Shown piece by piece: positions 47,517-61,245 of a stretch of DNA of 64,000 nucleotides; position 1 is the stretch's first letter, and each line of letters opens with the position of its first letter. Source of the stretch: Gorsachius magnificus (taxonomy: Eukaryota > Chordata > Aves > Pelecaniformes > Ardeidae); contig CM067095.1 in assembly GCA_034008185.1 (NCBI GenBank), positions 5,502,610 through 5,566,609 on the forward strand, read 5' to 3'. A program made the position numbers and the translations under genes. Below the pieces are notes generated by a model. The model was not told the origin of the DNA, did not search any database, and saw nothing but the letters and a program-made list of their open reading frames with translations.

Positions 47517-47672
47517 ATTTATTCAGAAACCTACCAAGCACAGGCTGGAGATGAATACAACTGTCTGACTGTGTAACGATAGCTTTAATTAATGTATGCT
47601 TCTATGACTGTCCAAAAAGGGTGGCAGTTTCGGGGGACGGGAGCAGCAGAGCAGTCAGGTGAAGCTGAGAGT
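47517..47672 (+). repeat. Diverged direct repeat, copy B
   Basis: Partner of copy A, about 725 bases downstream. It carries AGGCTGGAGATG (47542), GATAGCTTTAATTAATGT, and GGGGGACGGGAGCAG (47632). The internal spacing is about 14 bases longer than in copy A, consistent with small insertions and deletions since duplication. Confidence 0.55.
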
Positions 47673-50600
47673 TGGTGTGATGGAGATAAAGGGCTCCACA
47701 TTCACGCTCTGCTGTTGAAGTCACCCTTGGCCCCCAAACTGTGATCTGTCCTATCCCCATTACTGGAAATGGCTGTGCAAATTGCTGACGAAAAAGAGAA
47801 AAAAAATTACCTCCATCTCTTTAGTGGGTGCTGAAAGCTCCAATTTATCTCCTACCGATTGACCTAAAACACCAGTTCACCCTAAAAGCACTGATGTACT
47901 TTCAATGCACAATCCTGCAGCCCGCTGCAAACCTCATGGCAATAATAAAAAGAATTGACTTGAGCATCAGTAGTCAGGTCAGACAGTTCTGGGGTTCCAA
48001 ACTCTGTAATTTGGGCCTGGTGTGCAGTGTAGGGTAAAGGACCTTGTTTTATAGCAAAGTAAATTAAAACCCAAGCAAATCTGCTAGAGCAACTTTTTGT
48101 CCTATTATACATCTGGTAAATTTTGCTTCTAAGAACCATTACTGTATGAAGAGGTATTCACATACACACACACTGCCTTGACATTTGCACTTTTTTATAT
48201 AAACATTTTTACAATATTCCATTACCACAGAACGCACCAGCTAATAGCCAAATCCCTAAAGCTGCTAACAATCAAGTCTGGCTTGGAGTCGCCTCTGAAT
48301 AACTTCCATTTCTTCAATGCTTTTGCACAGCAGGATTGCTAATAAACAACTGGGCAGTAAAACTACAAGTCAGCCAGTACTGCCTCTGTCTTCTCCAGTT
48401 CAGGGAATTGCTCTAATACAATGTGGAAATATATCCTGTGACCAAGCAGCCTCTGGGAATTCTTACATTTTGGGTTGGGTTGTCTTCATTTGGGTTATTT
48501 TGGGATATCCACAAAAATGAGTCCCAATTCCCTTTCCCTTGCTCTCCACCCCCCACAGTCACACACTCCACCAAGCAAAACATTTTAGCTACTTAAATGT
48601 GGTCAGGGAATAAACTATTTCAAGAAAAGAAACAGTCTCATCTTAAATGGTTTCCATCCAATCAAATTATTTAGCCCAGAGGCTAAAATGATTTAGCCCT
48701 TACACAAGCCTAACACAATAGCGTTTGCATAACTTACTCGAGCTCTCTCTCCGTCTGTCCCGTGGAGAGTTCCCAGCCCGCAGAGAAGACACAAAGATAA
48801 TTGGGCATTTGATCCAAGGCTACTTTTCGTTTTATTTAGGACTTATCTAAATCGAAGGTCTGGTAGGTTACCTGCATACGGCAAACCGCCCCGTGTTTTA
48901 CATCGATGGCTACGTCCTCAGCGCTGCAGCGAGCTCTGCAGCCCGACTGCATTTTCTAGTGACGGGGCTGACGAAGAGCGGGAGCAAGAGTTTCCGAAGG
49001 AAGCACTGGGGTGAGGTGCTAAGCAGCAGGTGTAGCTTCATTCAGAAACCCTGAATGCAGCCGCCTTTTGTGCCCTGGACAGCCACGTCGTTACAGAACA
49101 TCCTAAAATTCACATTTTAGGCGTTCACGCTTGTTTCAGCCCTGGAGTGTGTTTTATTTTTATTGCTTATTATTACTAAGTCAGTGCAACCAACATGTTG
49201 CCTTTACAGATAATGTTCTTATGGCGAGTCTCAAAACTAGTTTTAGGGTTATTAATGATCCTTTCCTCCTCACTATTTTTAAGGGTTTATGGTTTAGATT
49301 TTTTAGCTGTAGGCAGAAATATGGTGCAAACATCCTCGAATTTTTCCCCTCGATCCTATTAAAAATGAATTCCCTTTATTGCAAAGGTAAAAGAAAACTC
49401 ACAGCAAAAAAGGTAACAAATGGATCAGGGGTATTTTCAAGTCATTCATTTTCACACAAAAAATTAATAAATTTAAGCCACATTTTCTTCCTAAGAAATA
49501 AGGCTTCACTCTTGTCATTAGAAAAGCTCAGCACTTCAAATCCATGGGATGCAAGCAGAAAAAAGGGAAGTAAATACGCAGAGCAGCTCTGGACTTGTAA
49601 ACAGAAGAGCTGGAGTCAGAGAGAGAATCATACAGCCAGCCATTTGGACGTCTTGGGGTTATATACTTCAAATTCTGCGTTTATAGGCACCAGCAGGAAT
49701 TTTGCCAATGACTTAACTGACTTTTATGCTATAAAGCTAGAATGATCCATTTTGATTAACTGCTCTGACCTCCTGCATAACATGGGCTTAGAGCACAGGG
49801 CCAAGATTTCATCCCCAGTCCGGACAGAAGAGAGATGCACAACATATGAGTCAGCACGACAAGCACAACAATTTTAATTTTAAAATGCCAAGTCGTGCTG
49901 GCAAGGGAAAACAGGGTGGATGATGGACAGTTCTGGATACTGAGAGGTTTCTTGAATTATTGGGAGATACTTGGCTATGTCAAGCAAGCGGACTGAGCTG
50001 GCTTTCATCTCTTGATTTTAATTATCTTTACTCTTTTAGAATTTCCTTGTTGTGCTAAAAGTTGTCGTGGTGTAAGCCTCCTCCCCAGATCTAATCTTTT
50101 TGCTTGAGGCAATTGGGGCAGGGTTATTTTGACATGCAAACAAACAGGACATCTGTTGCATGCAAATGAGAGGGCCACAGCTTCGAGCAGACAGATTTTT
50201 TTTTTTTCCCCTGCCCCAGGCACTTCCGTTCCTGCTTAACAGGATTTCCTGGGGATCCAGATCAACACTTTCACACCAGGGTCTCTAAACTCTGGCTGCC
50301 CATCCAGCCACCCAAGGGAAGCAGGTCAAGCTCCCCTGGGTGCTGCACAGAGACGGCCCAGCCATGCACGGTTCCTGCTTTTAGAGAGGGAAGAAATGGG
50401 TGCTGGTTGCTGCGAAGGTTCAGCCCCACCACGCACAAACTCACCTTGAGCCAGGCCAGCTTCAGAAACCTGCTTTGGGAAAAGCTGGCCAGAGGCCACC
50501 AGCCTGGCCAGCCTCGCTTGCTATTTGTTGTTCTCAGGTATTAACATTGGAAAATTGGCTACTGTGTACTGGCAGTAACTTCTTACTGTTATTTAATACA

Positions 50601-53600
50601 CGTTATTGTATTCACATTGTAAAGGGTCCCCACCCTGTTCTGATTCAAGACCTAGATACAGGGTGATTATGGTGCTATAAACACGACTTTTAAAAGCCTG
50701 ACTATGTATTGACACAGTTTTTTATATGCGCAGAACAGACTCTCAAAACCACTCTCAAACATTGTGATGACGTTTTACACCAGGCTCATGTGTCCCCAGG
50801 ATGGCATTAATTGAAATAGTACCATGAAAGCAAAGGGAAACATATGAAACAGCAAGATCTGTGCAAAATAATTCTGCTTTGGAGATAAGAAATCAAGGCA
50901 ATTTGGAGAGGAGGCCAGATTCTGTGCTTGATCCTTCATCTTTGCTTGCCAAGATTGTAACAGTCATCCCAGAGTGAATGTTACCAGGGGAAGCATTTGA
51001 AAACTTGCCTTTGCTACTAAGAAAGGTGCTTAAATTTCAAAATACCCAAAAGGTAAGCTACTCATCCCCAGACAGAAGTATGGGCAATCATACTTGCAGG
51101 ACTTAAATATGTGAATATTAAAAAAAAAAAAAAAAAAAGATGGTCTCATAACATTTGGCACAAATCACACCATTCATTGCAAGAAATCACTTCGGCCAAC
51201 CTATCCCCATGGGCTTCGAGGGCTGTCAGCAAACAACACAGCCGGAATGAACTTGTGGGTCCCTCCCTTTGGTGGGTCTGCTCCAGCTGGGATGGGACTG
51301 CTGGGGGCGGGGGCTGGCTTTTCAGGACAAACTAATTGTATCAGCATACTTGCCTACCGCCCTAAATACGGTAGATTTGGAACAGAAGCAGAAGAAGAAA
51401 GTCTTACAGATGGTACTGCCACTCGGCAGCTCCCAACAAGGCTTCGGTGCCCTCCTGACCTTCACTGGCTCTCCCCAGAGAGCAGTCCCACAGGCACAGG
51501 CAAGAGCGAGTCAGATGGGGTCAACAGATGGCTGAGAATATGGTGCACATTAACACACATTCTTCATGTGCCTGGCTCGGGCCCTCACATAAGCAGGAGA
51601 GGGATTTGGCCCCAGTACATTCAGCAAAACCATCGTCATACTGTACTGAAACCCCTACTGGCATCCATGAGCTAGACAAGAGCTTGCTGCCGTAGTCAAA
51701 TATTTCATTCTTAACGCACTATAGCTTTGCTTTTGTGGTTTTGAGAAAGGCATGTTAAATTCTCTTAAAATGTGTTAGGAAAAAACGCTGATGCATGATT
51801 TGCGTACAAATGGATGCAGTGGTGTTGCGCATGTCAAACTGTGCAAATGGGTAACCTGATAATCATATAATTTGCCCTGACGCCTCTCTAAAAAGACATC
51901 ATTGTCCCTCCAATTTTGATTCCTTGTAAATAATCAATCAATCAATTAGCTAATCTGCTCAAACACTCCCCCCACCCCTTTATGTTTTCAATTAAAAGTG
52001 TGAAAGGCAAGCGCAGACAGATTTACATGACATTCCAGAGGCAAGGGGCGGCAATGGGTATTTTTTCACTGATCTTATCAGGTGCCCTTTAAGTACACTT
52101 GGGGTTTCTTGTGATCTTGACTGCTAAGCAATTCTGAGCATTCATTTTTTTCCTGATGGAAGACATGTCTGTCTTTATGGGGTTGCCTTTTGGGAAATCC
52201 CTCATATAGAATATCCAGCAACCTACTTAGGAAATAGTATTTTCCTTTCAAAAGCCTACCTGTGCAACCATGAGGACTTTGTTTTTCTGAAGCCCTTAAA
52301 ATGTCCAAACTGGTACTTCTAGGAGTATTCAGACTTGGCTGGAGCAACTTTTGTAGAGATAGCAAAAGGTGCCTGTCTTACACAAGGCTAAACCCCTGCC
52401 AAATTTCACGCTGCTGCTCTGAAGTATAGAAGCGTGCAAGTTTCCTAGCAAAGTACTTGCAAGTGCTTGCAATATGACCAAACCAATTTATTCCCGCCCC
52501 CCCCCCCCTTATTTTTTGAAGGACCCAAATATTTTTATTTGAACTTTCAAAGAAAAGGAAATCAGCTGCAGGCGGACACCCGACATGGAAAATGTCAGCT
52601 CCAACAGCTTAAGTTTGGCAAAGCTACGAGGGCTTGACAACGGCCCTGTAAAGGGAAGTGCCAGACAATCCCAACATTGGGCAGGGCTTCCAGCTCCACC
52701 TGCAGCCTGGCCAGGAATGCGGGGACACTGTGTCAGGACCACGCCCTCTCCCAGGCAGCTATTTTTAAGGAGTCAGGAGAAGTGATTTGCGGTGTGCGAG
52801 TGGATTGCTAACAAGGTAGAGGCTGAAGTGTACGAAGGCACAGCCACACGACCGGGGAGCTATATAGCGAGGGAAGACGGATCAACCACGGCTACTCTGC
52901 AAGACGTGAAAGACTTACCCATTACTCATACAGATTTGGAGTCTGCTTTAGACACCTTGGTGACACTTGCTGCAATACAATTTTTACATATAATGTTAAA
53001 TTATATCTTGAATCAAAAGGAAATGGAAATTCCTCTAACTGCAAAATAACAAGTCAAGACCTCGCCAAGATAAAAATCAAACAAAGAAAATGAATTAGAA
53101 CAGCACAAAACTGAGCAGCAACTGGAAAGGCACAACACTTTCCCCTAAGTCAAAGCCTTACTCATGTATATTGTATAAAATATTCTTTCAGGAACTAGCC
53201 AAAGATTTTTTTTTTTTTTTAATTGAACACAATCAAGCTTATTATTACATTTTATCCTTCAGTAAGTGGCAAGGATATATTTGTTAGCATAAAGCATTAG
53301 TGATCACATGATCTCTCTTTTTCAGATGAGAGGTGGCATTGCCCTATGGACTAAAAAAGGCCTTGCAGGTATGCTGCGTTATTAAATCCTGGGAGCACGG
53401 AGGCAGTGCCACACTCACTCATTTCTGCTACATAACTGCCTTAATATCCTTCCTGTGACACAATCATTGCACTGGAGCTAGAAAGAGTGCCACTACTACT
53501 TTAAGAGCAACAGCCAGTGCTCTCAGTTATTTCAAGGGAAAATCTAGTTGCATTGGGGTCTGTAAGAATTTTGCTGTCAATTTTAATGCACCAGGATCTC

Positions 53601-56447
53601 ACCTTTGGTATCATTTTCCCCTAATAAAACAGGGATGATCACACTTGCAGAGCTGTTAGAGTGGGACAAGGACAAGTTAATGTGCATTCCGCATTCTGAA
53701 TGTGTAGCATAATAAGTGCATGAATTATTTATGTGTATAAATTTAAACTCTCTGATTGAAATGTAAGACCGGTTGATTAGAAATAAACTTCCTCCATCTT
53801 TGATACCTAGGTGCTCTGCCACAGGAGCTTAAAACAGTGTGGGCTCCCTGGTTGCACGTTCCCACCTCCTCCTCAGTGCCGCACTAGTATTCATGAAGTA
53901 ACACAGAAATCCAGAGCAGACCCAGCTGAAGAGAAGCCATACAAAAGCACCCCCAAAGCCCCAACTTTTCAGCTAGATGAGTTTACTGGACCAGCTCACT
54001 GCACAAACAGTGTGGTGGTCGTGCCAGGGGGAACACGTGGCCAAGACTGTGGGCTGCAGCAGCACCAGCTTAGATCAGCCTCATTTGCCATCAGACCTCA
54101 CACCAGGTTAAACACCAGTCACTATTACATCTAACTCCTCCTAGAAGTGTTTCTTCTTGAAAAGAGATATATCTATATCTCTAGGTACCTCTCCCAGTAG
54201 TGCAGTAGCTTAACAGAGGTCCATCAGTGGTATCCTGCACTCCATGTTTAAACCACCTCATTTAATAATCTGCAAAAAGGAAAAAGTCCCAGACAATTAA
54301 GTGACAGAGTGATTTGTTATCAGGGGTCCCAAAGGCAGAGCTGCAAGAATAAGAAATGTGTAGCAAGAAAACAAAGTCACACAACCAGCAATAGTCTGTG
54401 TAGATACGGTTACTCAGTCAAATGTGTTCTCTTGATGATGTGGATTTAAGTCAGAGCTTTTAACGCTCTTTGCTCCAGACACCAGGTAGGTATCAACTAT
54501 AATGTGCTTTTTGTAAAAAAAGCATAAGCCCCCTCATTACCCATTGGCCTCATCATTATCAACCAGTGTTCTCAGTCATTGGACAAAAAGTTTTCCAGCG
54601 ACTTCAGTTGCTGTTGATGCTATTGATATAATTTACATCGTCGGTACAGCACTAAAAATAGTAACTGAATCCTCGCCCCATAACGTCAGAGCAGCATGCT
54701 CAGTGAGGGAATGTGCAGTTTTGTAATTTTGCCCAGTTTAGTTGCAGATGCTGAGTGGGGAATTTGTATATAATATGAAATAGGGTAAGAGAACGTCTGT
54801 TATTAATGCAGCCTCATGAAGCAATTCATTTTGTGGGTCATTAACTCACCATTTACACAGAAATTCTAAAAATCCCACAGCAGAAAAACCCTGGTCTGAG
54901 TGCGGCTGAAGACACTTATGGGTGGGGCAGTGTCTCCAAAGCCCAAGGCCAAGACCTGCTGGAGTTTGCAGTGAGTCTGGTGCCATAAACCAGTATGAAT
55001 GGTACCACGGTTATTCCAGAAGACCTGCATGACCACCTCAGTGGAGATCACCATCCATCACTCCTCTACTTTGCTTACAACTTTCCTCATTAAGCTCAGC
55101 ACATGTTTAATTCCAGTTCGCACAGTCCATGCTTTACACTGAGCACAAACACCATATTCAGTTCATCTTTCACTTCCGAAATACATTTGCTCACTGTTTT
55201 TAAGCAACACAGGTGGCCTTCGTGCACAAGCATGCCAGGCTGGACTTCTAATACATGTGATGTCTTTCAGAACAGCGGTACAGCATAGCCAACACCACTC
55301 AGAGTGGCTCGTGTGGATGTGACAGAGGAAGGTAAAGCAGAAATACTCATTTTTTAAAATTATTTTCAAAAAAATGATGGCTTTCACACTTCCCTTGATA
55401 CAAGGTAAGACATGCTGGCTTCTCTCCACCTAAGGCAGCCTTCCCTCCCAGCCATTATCAATAATCACAGTTCCAGCGGTCTGCTGCATATGCTGGCTGG
55501 CTTTGCCGCATGAAGTCTCTCTCTGCTGGAAGAGGCATTAATTATAAGCAGGCAAGAAGAAACTTCTGCAGCATTGATGGCTGCTCTGCTGGGTGCTTTT
55601 CCTTGTACTAAGCTTGTTTTCATTAACTTTCCAAATAAATGATAAAAGGCACAGGCATGGGCAACAGAAAGACAAAACCGTAATCACTGGAGCCGCTGGC
55701 TGGCTTCCTGTATGTATATGAGGAAGCATTGTTTAGATCTGTGCAAGCACATACATACACAGGCTTTCCTGCCGAGCAGTTTAACTAATCCAACCACGAG
55801 TATAAAATATTAGCTCACTGTGAGCTTGAACACTTGGCTACCTTCTTGGTATCACGGTTTCAACCTAAACCCAAACCCACTTAGGGTAGGAAGTTTTGTG
55901 TTCTGCCTACAGACTTGGTAAAAATAAGTCAAAGAGGTAAATCAATGGCACTCTGTTCTTACCCAGATACAATGCTGACACCACTCAGGATTTTAATACA
56001 AAATGTAGATGATTGCTATATTGATGATTATGTTGATTAAAATTGTGGTTATTGATTGTGTTGACGATTATTGCATTTTACATACACATAGGTGTTCAGA
56101 GCCGGGGCCAGAAAAGAGACTTCCCTCCAAGTGCTGCCCAGAGGGACAGCAGAATATTTGACAAAAATTGTGCTTTCAAAGTTCCAAGTTTGAGAGTTTT
56201 GAAAGAGCCCTGTGCTTGAGCAGGAGTCACAGCTTTCACCGGCAACCACAAACTAATCTTCCAGCCCTCACAGGTATGCTAAAAAAAGCCTGAAAAGCAC
56301 CCATCAGCAGAAACATTAAAAGGTAGATTAAAAACCATACCCCTAATTCAATGTGCTGTTCTGAATAAAGGTTTTTTAAGAAAAATTGCATTATTTTCTG
56401 GAGCCTGACTCATGATTTTTTAAACATTCGGGGGTTGCCAAACTGCT
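47673..56447. other. Non-coding stretch including one unexplained open frame
   Basis: No splice-supported exon was recognised. A 204-codon plus-strand open frame (49131-49745) is discussed in the findings. Homopolymers include A19 at 51120-51138 and T15 at 53206-53220; a C-run lies near 52495. The block at 51880-52080 carries repeated ATCA words (51933-51944) and TAAT cores. Confidence 0.4.
54293..54355 (-). repeat. Possible MIR-type SINE fragment, reverse orientation
   Basis: CAATTAAGTGACAGAGTG and GGCAGAGCTGCAAGAATAAG correspond in order to the reverse MIR words 'gttaagtgact' and 'ggcagagctggaaatagaa'. The intervening part is poorly matched. Confidence 0.3.
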
Positions 56448-56530
56448 CGTATAAATCTGGAACCGCTCCACTGACGTCACTGAAACTGCACCAATGTAAA
56501 AATGGCATCAGGGAGAACAGAAACAGGCTG
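56448..56530 (+). repeat. Ancient amniote repeat remnant, family unassigned
   Basis: ATAAATCTGGAACCGCTCC, ACTGACGTCACTGAAACTGC, ACCAATGTAAAAATGGCATC and AGGGAGAACAGAAACAGGC follow, in order, a repeat abundant in reptile genomes that reads approximately 'gactccactgacttcaatggaattacaccagtgtaaaactgg...gagatcagaatcaggcc'. Confidence 0.55.
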
Positions 56531-57689
56531 AGAGAATTGGACAGCTGTGACCACTAACACAGGCTGCGCATTAGGAAAGATCAAAGCCTAATTTTTACAA
56601 AACATTTTGGCTTGGTTTTTATTTTACTGAATTAGGGTAAAACACAGCCCACATTTGCTCTCAGTAGCTTGATGGGCTAAAAATTCTTCACTGACTTTTG
56701 GGCACAGCATAATGCCAACGGGCATTTAGTCAGCTATTCTTTTGAGAGGTATTTCTATCTCCTGTTAGGAGGCTTCAGTCACTGAAAATACAAGATTATC
56801 TCTCCTTCCAACTGTACGATTGCGGTGAGGACGCCACAGCAGATAAACACAACCTTCTGGTCTGAAGTCCCACCCCGCTCCCCAACTTCATTACTCAGAA
56901 ACACCGCCATCCTCTTGGCAAGGGGAACAGAGACCAACAGCAATGCCTCTAAAGGTTAAACACATGAACCTTTTGTCATGTTAAAAAACGGGAAAAAGGG
57001 CAGGAAAAAAGAGCACAGGCAGAGGAAAGCACTGCAAATCAGGCCAGCCGAATGCTCAGCAGAAACAGGGCAAACAGTGTGCGCACCATTATCCGGCGGG
57101 AACACCCTATCCAGAACCACTGTTCACACCCGGTGTCTGCAGAGAAAACGATCATCACATTCGAAAACCCCTCAGAGCTAGCAGTTTTTAGGCATGGATT
57201 CTGTATCAGGAAATGCCAGATCTTGGCAGCAAGCGTGTTACTGATATGAATGATAGAACAGCAGGGTTATATGAACATGTCTATCTCCAAGGCCAGAAGA
57301 AAAGCTAAAATCTCCAAGGTCCTTTTTGGAGAAGAATCATAAAAGCTACAGACTGCATTTCCTAGGTATTTTGTATCATGATTAAATGTGTTTCTAGCAT
57401 TACACCTATAAGAAACATCAAAGGTAGGCAGCGAGGGAAGGAGGTACACACTGACTTCCACTAATTGAAGCAAGCTGAATCCTCCAGCACCTTCTAGGTT
57501 CTCCGAAGTTTTCCTCTCTATCTCAGCATTTCCTCTGCCGTCCCCTGCGGCCTCCCTGCCCCAGCCCTTGCAAAAGCAAGCACATCCAGCTAACTGACAC
57601 AACAGAGATGCCTTTTATAGCTGCCTGGGTAGAGGAGCAGGAAATAAACCATCCCAAATCTCAGTACAATCACAGGCAGAAACTCACTG
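56531..57689. other. Non-coding stretch, no recognised element
   Basis: Single-copy sequence with no exon, RNA gene or repeat that I can support. Confidence 0.4.
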
Positions 57690-57775
57690 CAGTTCTTCCA
57701 CTGTTTAATTTCTGTGCCTCATTTTTTCCATCTTTAAGAAAGGACAAAGAACATCGAGATTTAGGAGCAGTTAAC
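57690..57775 (+). repeat. Decayed MIR-type SINE core
   Basis: TTTAATTTCTGTGCCTCATT followed by TTTTCCATCTTTAAGAAAGG matches the MIR core words 'ttaacctctctgtgcctcagtttcc' and 'catctgtaaaatgggg' in order. The flanks are too worn to extend it. Confidence 0.45.
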
Positions 57776-58254
57776 AACATATTTGTATCAATACCAACAT
57801 CGGCGAAACACCGCATGCAACTCATCCTAGTAACAAAACCTACAAAAGCAAAGCTATACTGGGAAAAACTAGTTTTTCAGCACAACTGTATGTGCATCAG
57901 GGTTTTTTGCCAATCTCTTCCTGCCCCAGACCAACCTAATTAAGCTGCTAGAACCTGTAGTGTAAAGATAACCGTGGCATCCCACATGGGGCTTTGTAAT
58001 AACCTGACTGACTCAAGTGCGATAACGCTGAGAGCATCGTGGATTCTTCACTCAGCTAAACAAGCGTACTTGGATACCTCTTTTCTTACCGTTTACTTTC
58101 TCCAGCGTCTCCACTTCCTTCTCTCACACATCTGTGCTTTGATTATAAGCTGTCGGGGATCTCCTGGGAGGTGCTGGCTTCCCCAGAGAGGCTGCGAGTC
58201 AGGGTCTGCACTGGCCTCTACGGAGGCTACAATTTCCATCCACTCATCCCACTG

Positions 58255-58378
58255 CGCTTGTGTATTAGCAAGGAAAAGAGTTCCTTGTAAATGCCTCCAA
58301 GGGTCAAGCACAACTTTGCCTTTGATGCTTAATAAAGTTTTGAAATCAAAAGCACTATGTAAATGTTGTTCTTATTAT
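58255..58378 (+). repeat. Decayed MIR-type SINE 3' part
   Basis: AATAAAGTTTTGAAATCAAA followed by AGCACTATGTAAATGTTGTT and CTTATTATC matches the MIR end 'taaagcgctttgagatc...ggcgctatataaatgcaaagtattatt'. It overlaps the end of a 185-codon open frame (57974-58531), which argues against that frame being a protein. Confidence 0.45.
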
Positions 58379-61232
58379 CAGGTAGGTGTGCTCTGGGTTT
58401 CTTCCAGGAGAGCTCAGCTGCTGAAAGTGGTTGGTATTAGAAGCAGGTCTTGGATGCTCGGCATTCAGCTTTGCAGGGAGAAGACTGACATAAGAGCTTG
58501 GCACACAGCAATGAAAGAGGATGCAATCTGATTTGGCAAATTAGCCCCTGGGATGATGCAGTTGCCATATGTACCTAGGTGCCAAATTTCAAATGGAGCA
58601 GAGTGACCTGACCCTGACCTTTGGCTCAGAGCGCTAAATTCCCTCTCCAGGGAGCCTCTCTAGCCTGAAGCGTGTTTCAAAGCTGTGAAGAGAATAAACG
58701 TATTCACCTGGGGGATATTTACAGCAGAACATTTGTTTTCACTTATGCTGAAACCTAAGGAGAGTTTTGGTAGAGTCCCTGCATGTCATTCATTCCACCA
58801 ACAGGTTTTGCAACTCTTCTCATGCAGGTGTCTGAGGCCTGTGCAGATCTCTCTGGCTGACCACAAGTATCTGATGAACTCTCTGTTCTAGCCAGTAATT
58901 TGCCCAACCTGGGATTTTTCAAACAAAAGCAAACATCATCTTCTTTCTCACTGCTTACCAAAGACACTACAGTACAAGACAAGGAGGCTGCCAGTTTCAA
59001 AACTTTGCTGCCTTTAATAAATACACTCAAGAAGTTTACAAGTAGTATCATAAATCATTTAACCTACGCTTTTCAGAAGCTGAATTTGTTTTGGTTTTTT
59101 TAATCCTTGCATTGCAAATGCTTGCTAATTAAAAACAATTGCAAAATGGGTCATCAGACAGCAAGTTAGGCAGGTTAGACGGAAGAATGAATGTTAACTA
59201 GAGGCAACAGTCGGAGGTTTCTGAGCTTCAGACTGGTATTGATACCCAAAATGCAGGAACAGTAAGGAAAGGTAAGAGAAGGCAAGGAAAAGTTCAAAGA
59301 CAAAGCAGATTAGTTAAAATAGTTCTACGACACAAACCAACTTTAGATCTTTATAGTCCAGTTCAGCAATGAAATACCACTTATGCTTGAAAAGCAACCT
59401 CCATGAGGATATACTTTGTCTTGGCTTTTGGCTTTATCATTTTAGTTGACTCTCCTTAATTTTTCCAAGTACCCTGGTACAGACGCAAACCCAGAGATCA
59501 TCTCTGGAAAGCAGCATCGTTACTAGAAAACACTGCTTTCATTTTTTCCACTCAAATATCAGTGCTTTGAAAACTTGTCTATACACTTTCTTCAGATTCA
59601 AGTTGCACTTAAAAGAGATTGTAGAAGTATTCAGAGAAAAGTTGAGGGAAGAACTGAATTCAGCTCTATGGGCCATGCAGTAGGCTTTGGGAAAGTAAGC
59701 CGTATAGATAAGCCAGGCTTCCATTTAGTCAGCTAGCAGAAATACATCTTTATTTTAAGGAACTGAGTCACTTCTGAAATGCATCATTTGTTTAAATTAC
59801 AGGAAATAAAGGTTTACAACCAGGGACGAGCTTGGCAAACCTTGTTAACAAAAAACAATGGTTTGTGAGATCTGCAGAACCTGATCTCTGAAAGGCTGAT
59901 ACATCCCTAAAAGCAGCAGCAAAAGGGGAGGGAAGGCTTTGCTAAACTGTATTTCTATCCAAGTTTCACATAGAGAACATCTGTTTGCACCCTAAAACAT
60001 ACAGAGGTGTTTGACAAACACTTTCTTTCTTCTCACTTTAGGATGGCTCTTTGGCTGACACAAAATTTAACGCTACTTTTTATATAGTCTCACCCATTTC
60101 AAATGCCATACAGCCAGGCATGAAAAAATAAATACTTAAGAATGCAAAGTAAAGCATTTAAAAAAATTTTGGGAAAAATACTTAGGGTTGTCCACACAAC
60201 CTTAATTTAGCTCTCCTTTTGCATGCATGCTTTAGTTGTGTAGTAAAACCCTTTTTATTTTCAAAATCTGGCTCCCCTGTTTCCTTGGTCCCCTACAGCA
60301 ATCCCATCACAGGCTCTGGTTCCCCGATCACCCCATCAGGCCCACACCTCCACCATGCAGCAGCTCCCATCTTCCTCCACACTGCTGGACGCCAACACGA
60401 AAAGCTATAGGCATAAACGGGACATGCTTTTGCCTTCTACCATCTTCTCTGCTCCAGAACTTTGCTGGCAGGAAAATAAGTGGAAGAGCTCCCTGTGCTG
60501 ATGTGTTTCAGCTGAAATTCACCCAAATAATTCAGTCTAAAGAAGATTCTCAACAAAGAAAATCACTATGACAAAGCCTGGCCAGATTGTAAGCACGTGA
60601 AAGCTTGTAAGATTTGTAAATTGTAAGACAACCTTAACATCTGGCTTTCCTTCCTGTCCCATTTACAGGAGGGTGGGAAAGACCTCTATGTTTTGTGACT
60701 TTGAGAAGAATGAAGAGAACACGTCTCTCAAGCTCCCTCAAAATAAACAAGGATAATCTGTGTATCCAGGATGACAGTAAAGTTTGTCAGTGAGAAGCTT
60801 CTAGCAGAGAATGAAGTCAGCTGCACATGACAGAGACAAATGCCATTTCAAGGAAAAAAATTGTGCTGAGATCAGACAAGATTTTCCATACTCATCTTGC
60901 TTTTAGAAAATAACCCTGAACTTTACACTTATAAAAACACACTGAGAGACAAGCATCTTTTACCTTGCCCTGGCAGTTTCAGAAGAACGCTAGGAATAAA
61001 TCATAGGAACAAACAAAATACTCATAAAACCCCCTCGCTGCATGACACAGACTGGAGCAGAGGATGCACTGCAACACTGATTTGTGAGCAGTACCTCTGA
61101 ACCTGCTATTGTAAATGTCATTTCCCAACACCTCCCCATTCCTACCAGCTGGCTAAAGCTGCAATTAAAGAAGTGGGAGCGCTCTGCAAGCCTTCCCTGT
61201 CTGTAACAGACCCACATCCAGCTATTTATTAG

Positions 61233-61245
61233 GTAATCCAATTAC
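61233..61245. promoter_or_regulatory. Perfect P3 paired-homeodomain palindrome
   Basis: GTAAT-CCA-ATTAC is a perfect inverted repeat and fits TAAT-N3-ATTA, the classic P3 site for cooperative dimers of paired-class homeodomain proteins. The TAATCC half also fits bicoid-class (OTX/PITX-type) recognition. It lies in a single-copy stretch (about 61100-61260) with further TTATTAG and CAATTAAAG words. Confidence 0.35.

Noticed and set aside
57974..58531. 185-codon plus-strand open frame
   Set aside because: Its 3' half runs through a decayed MIR end, and no domain is visible.
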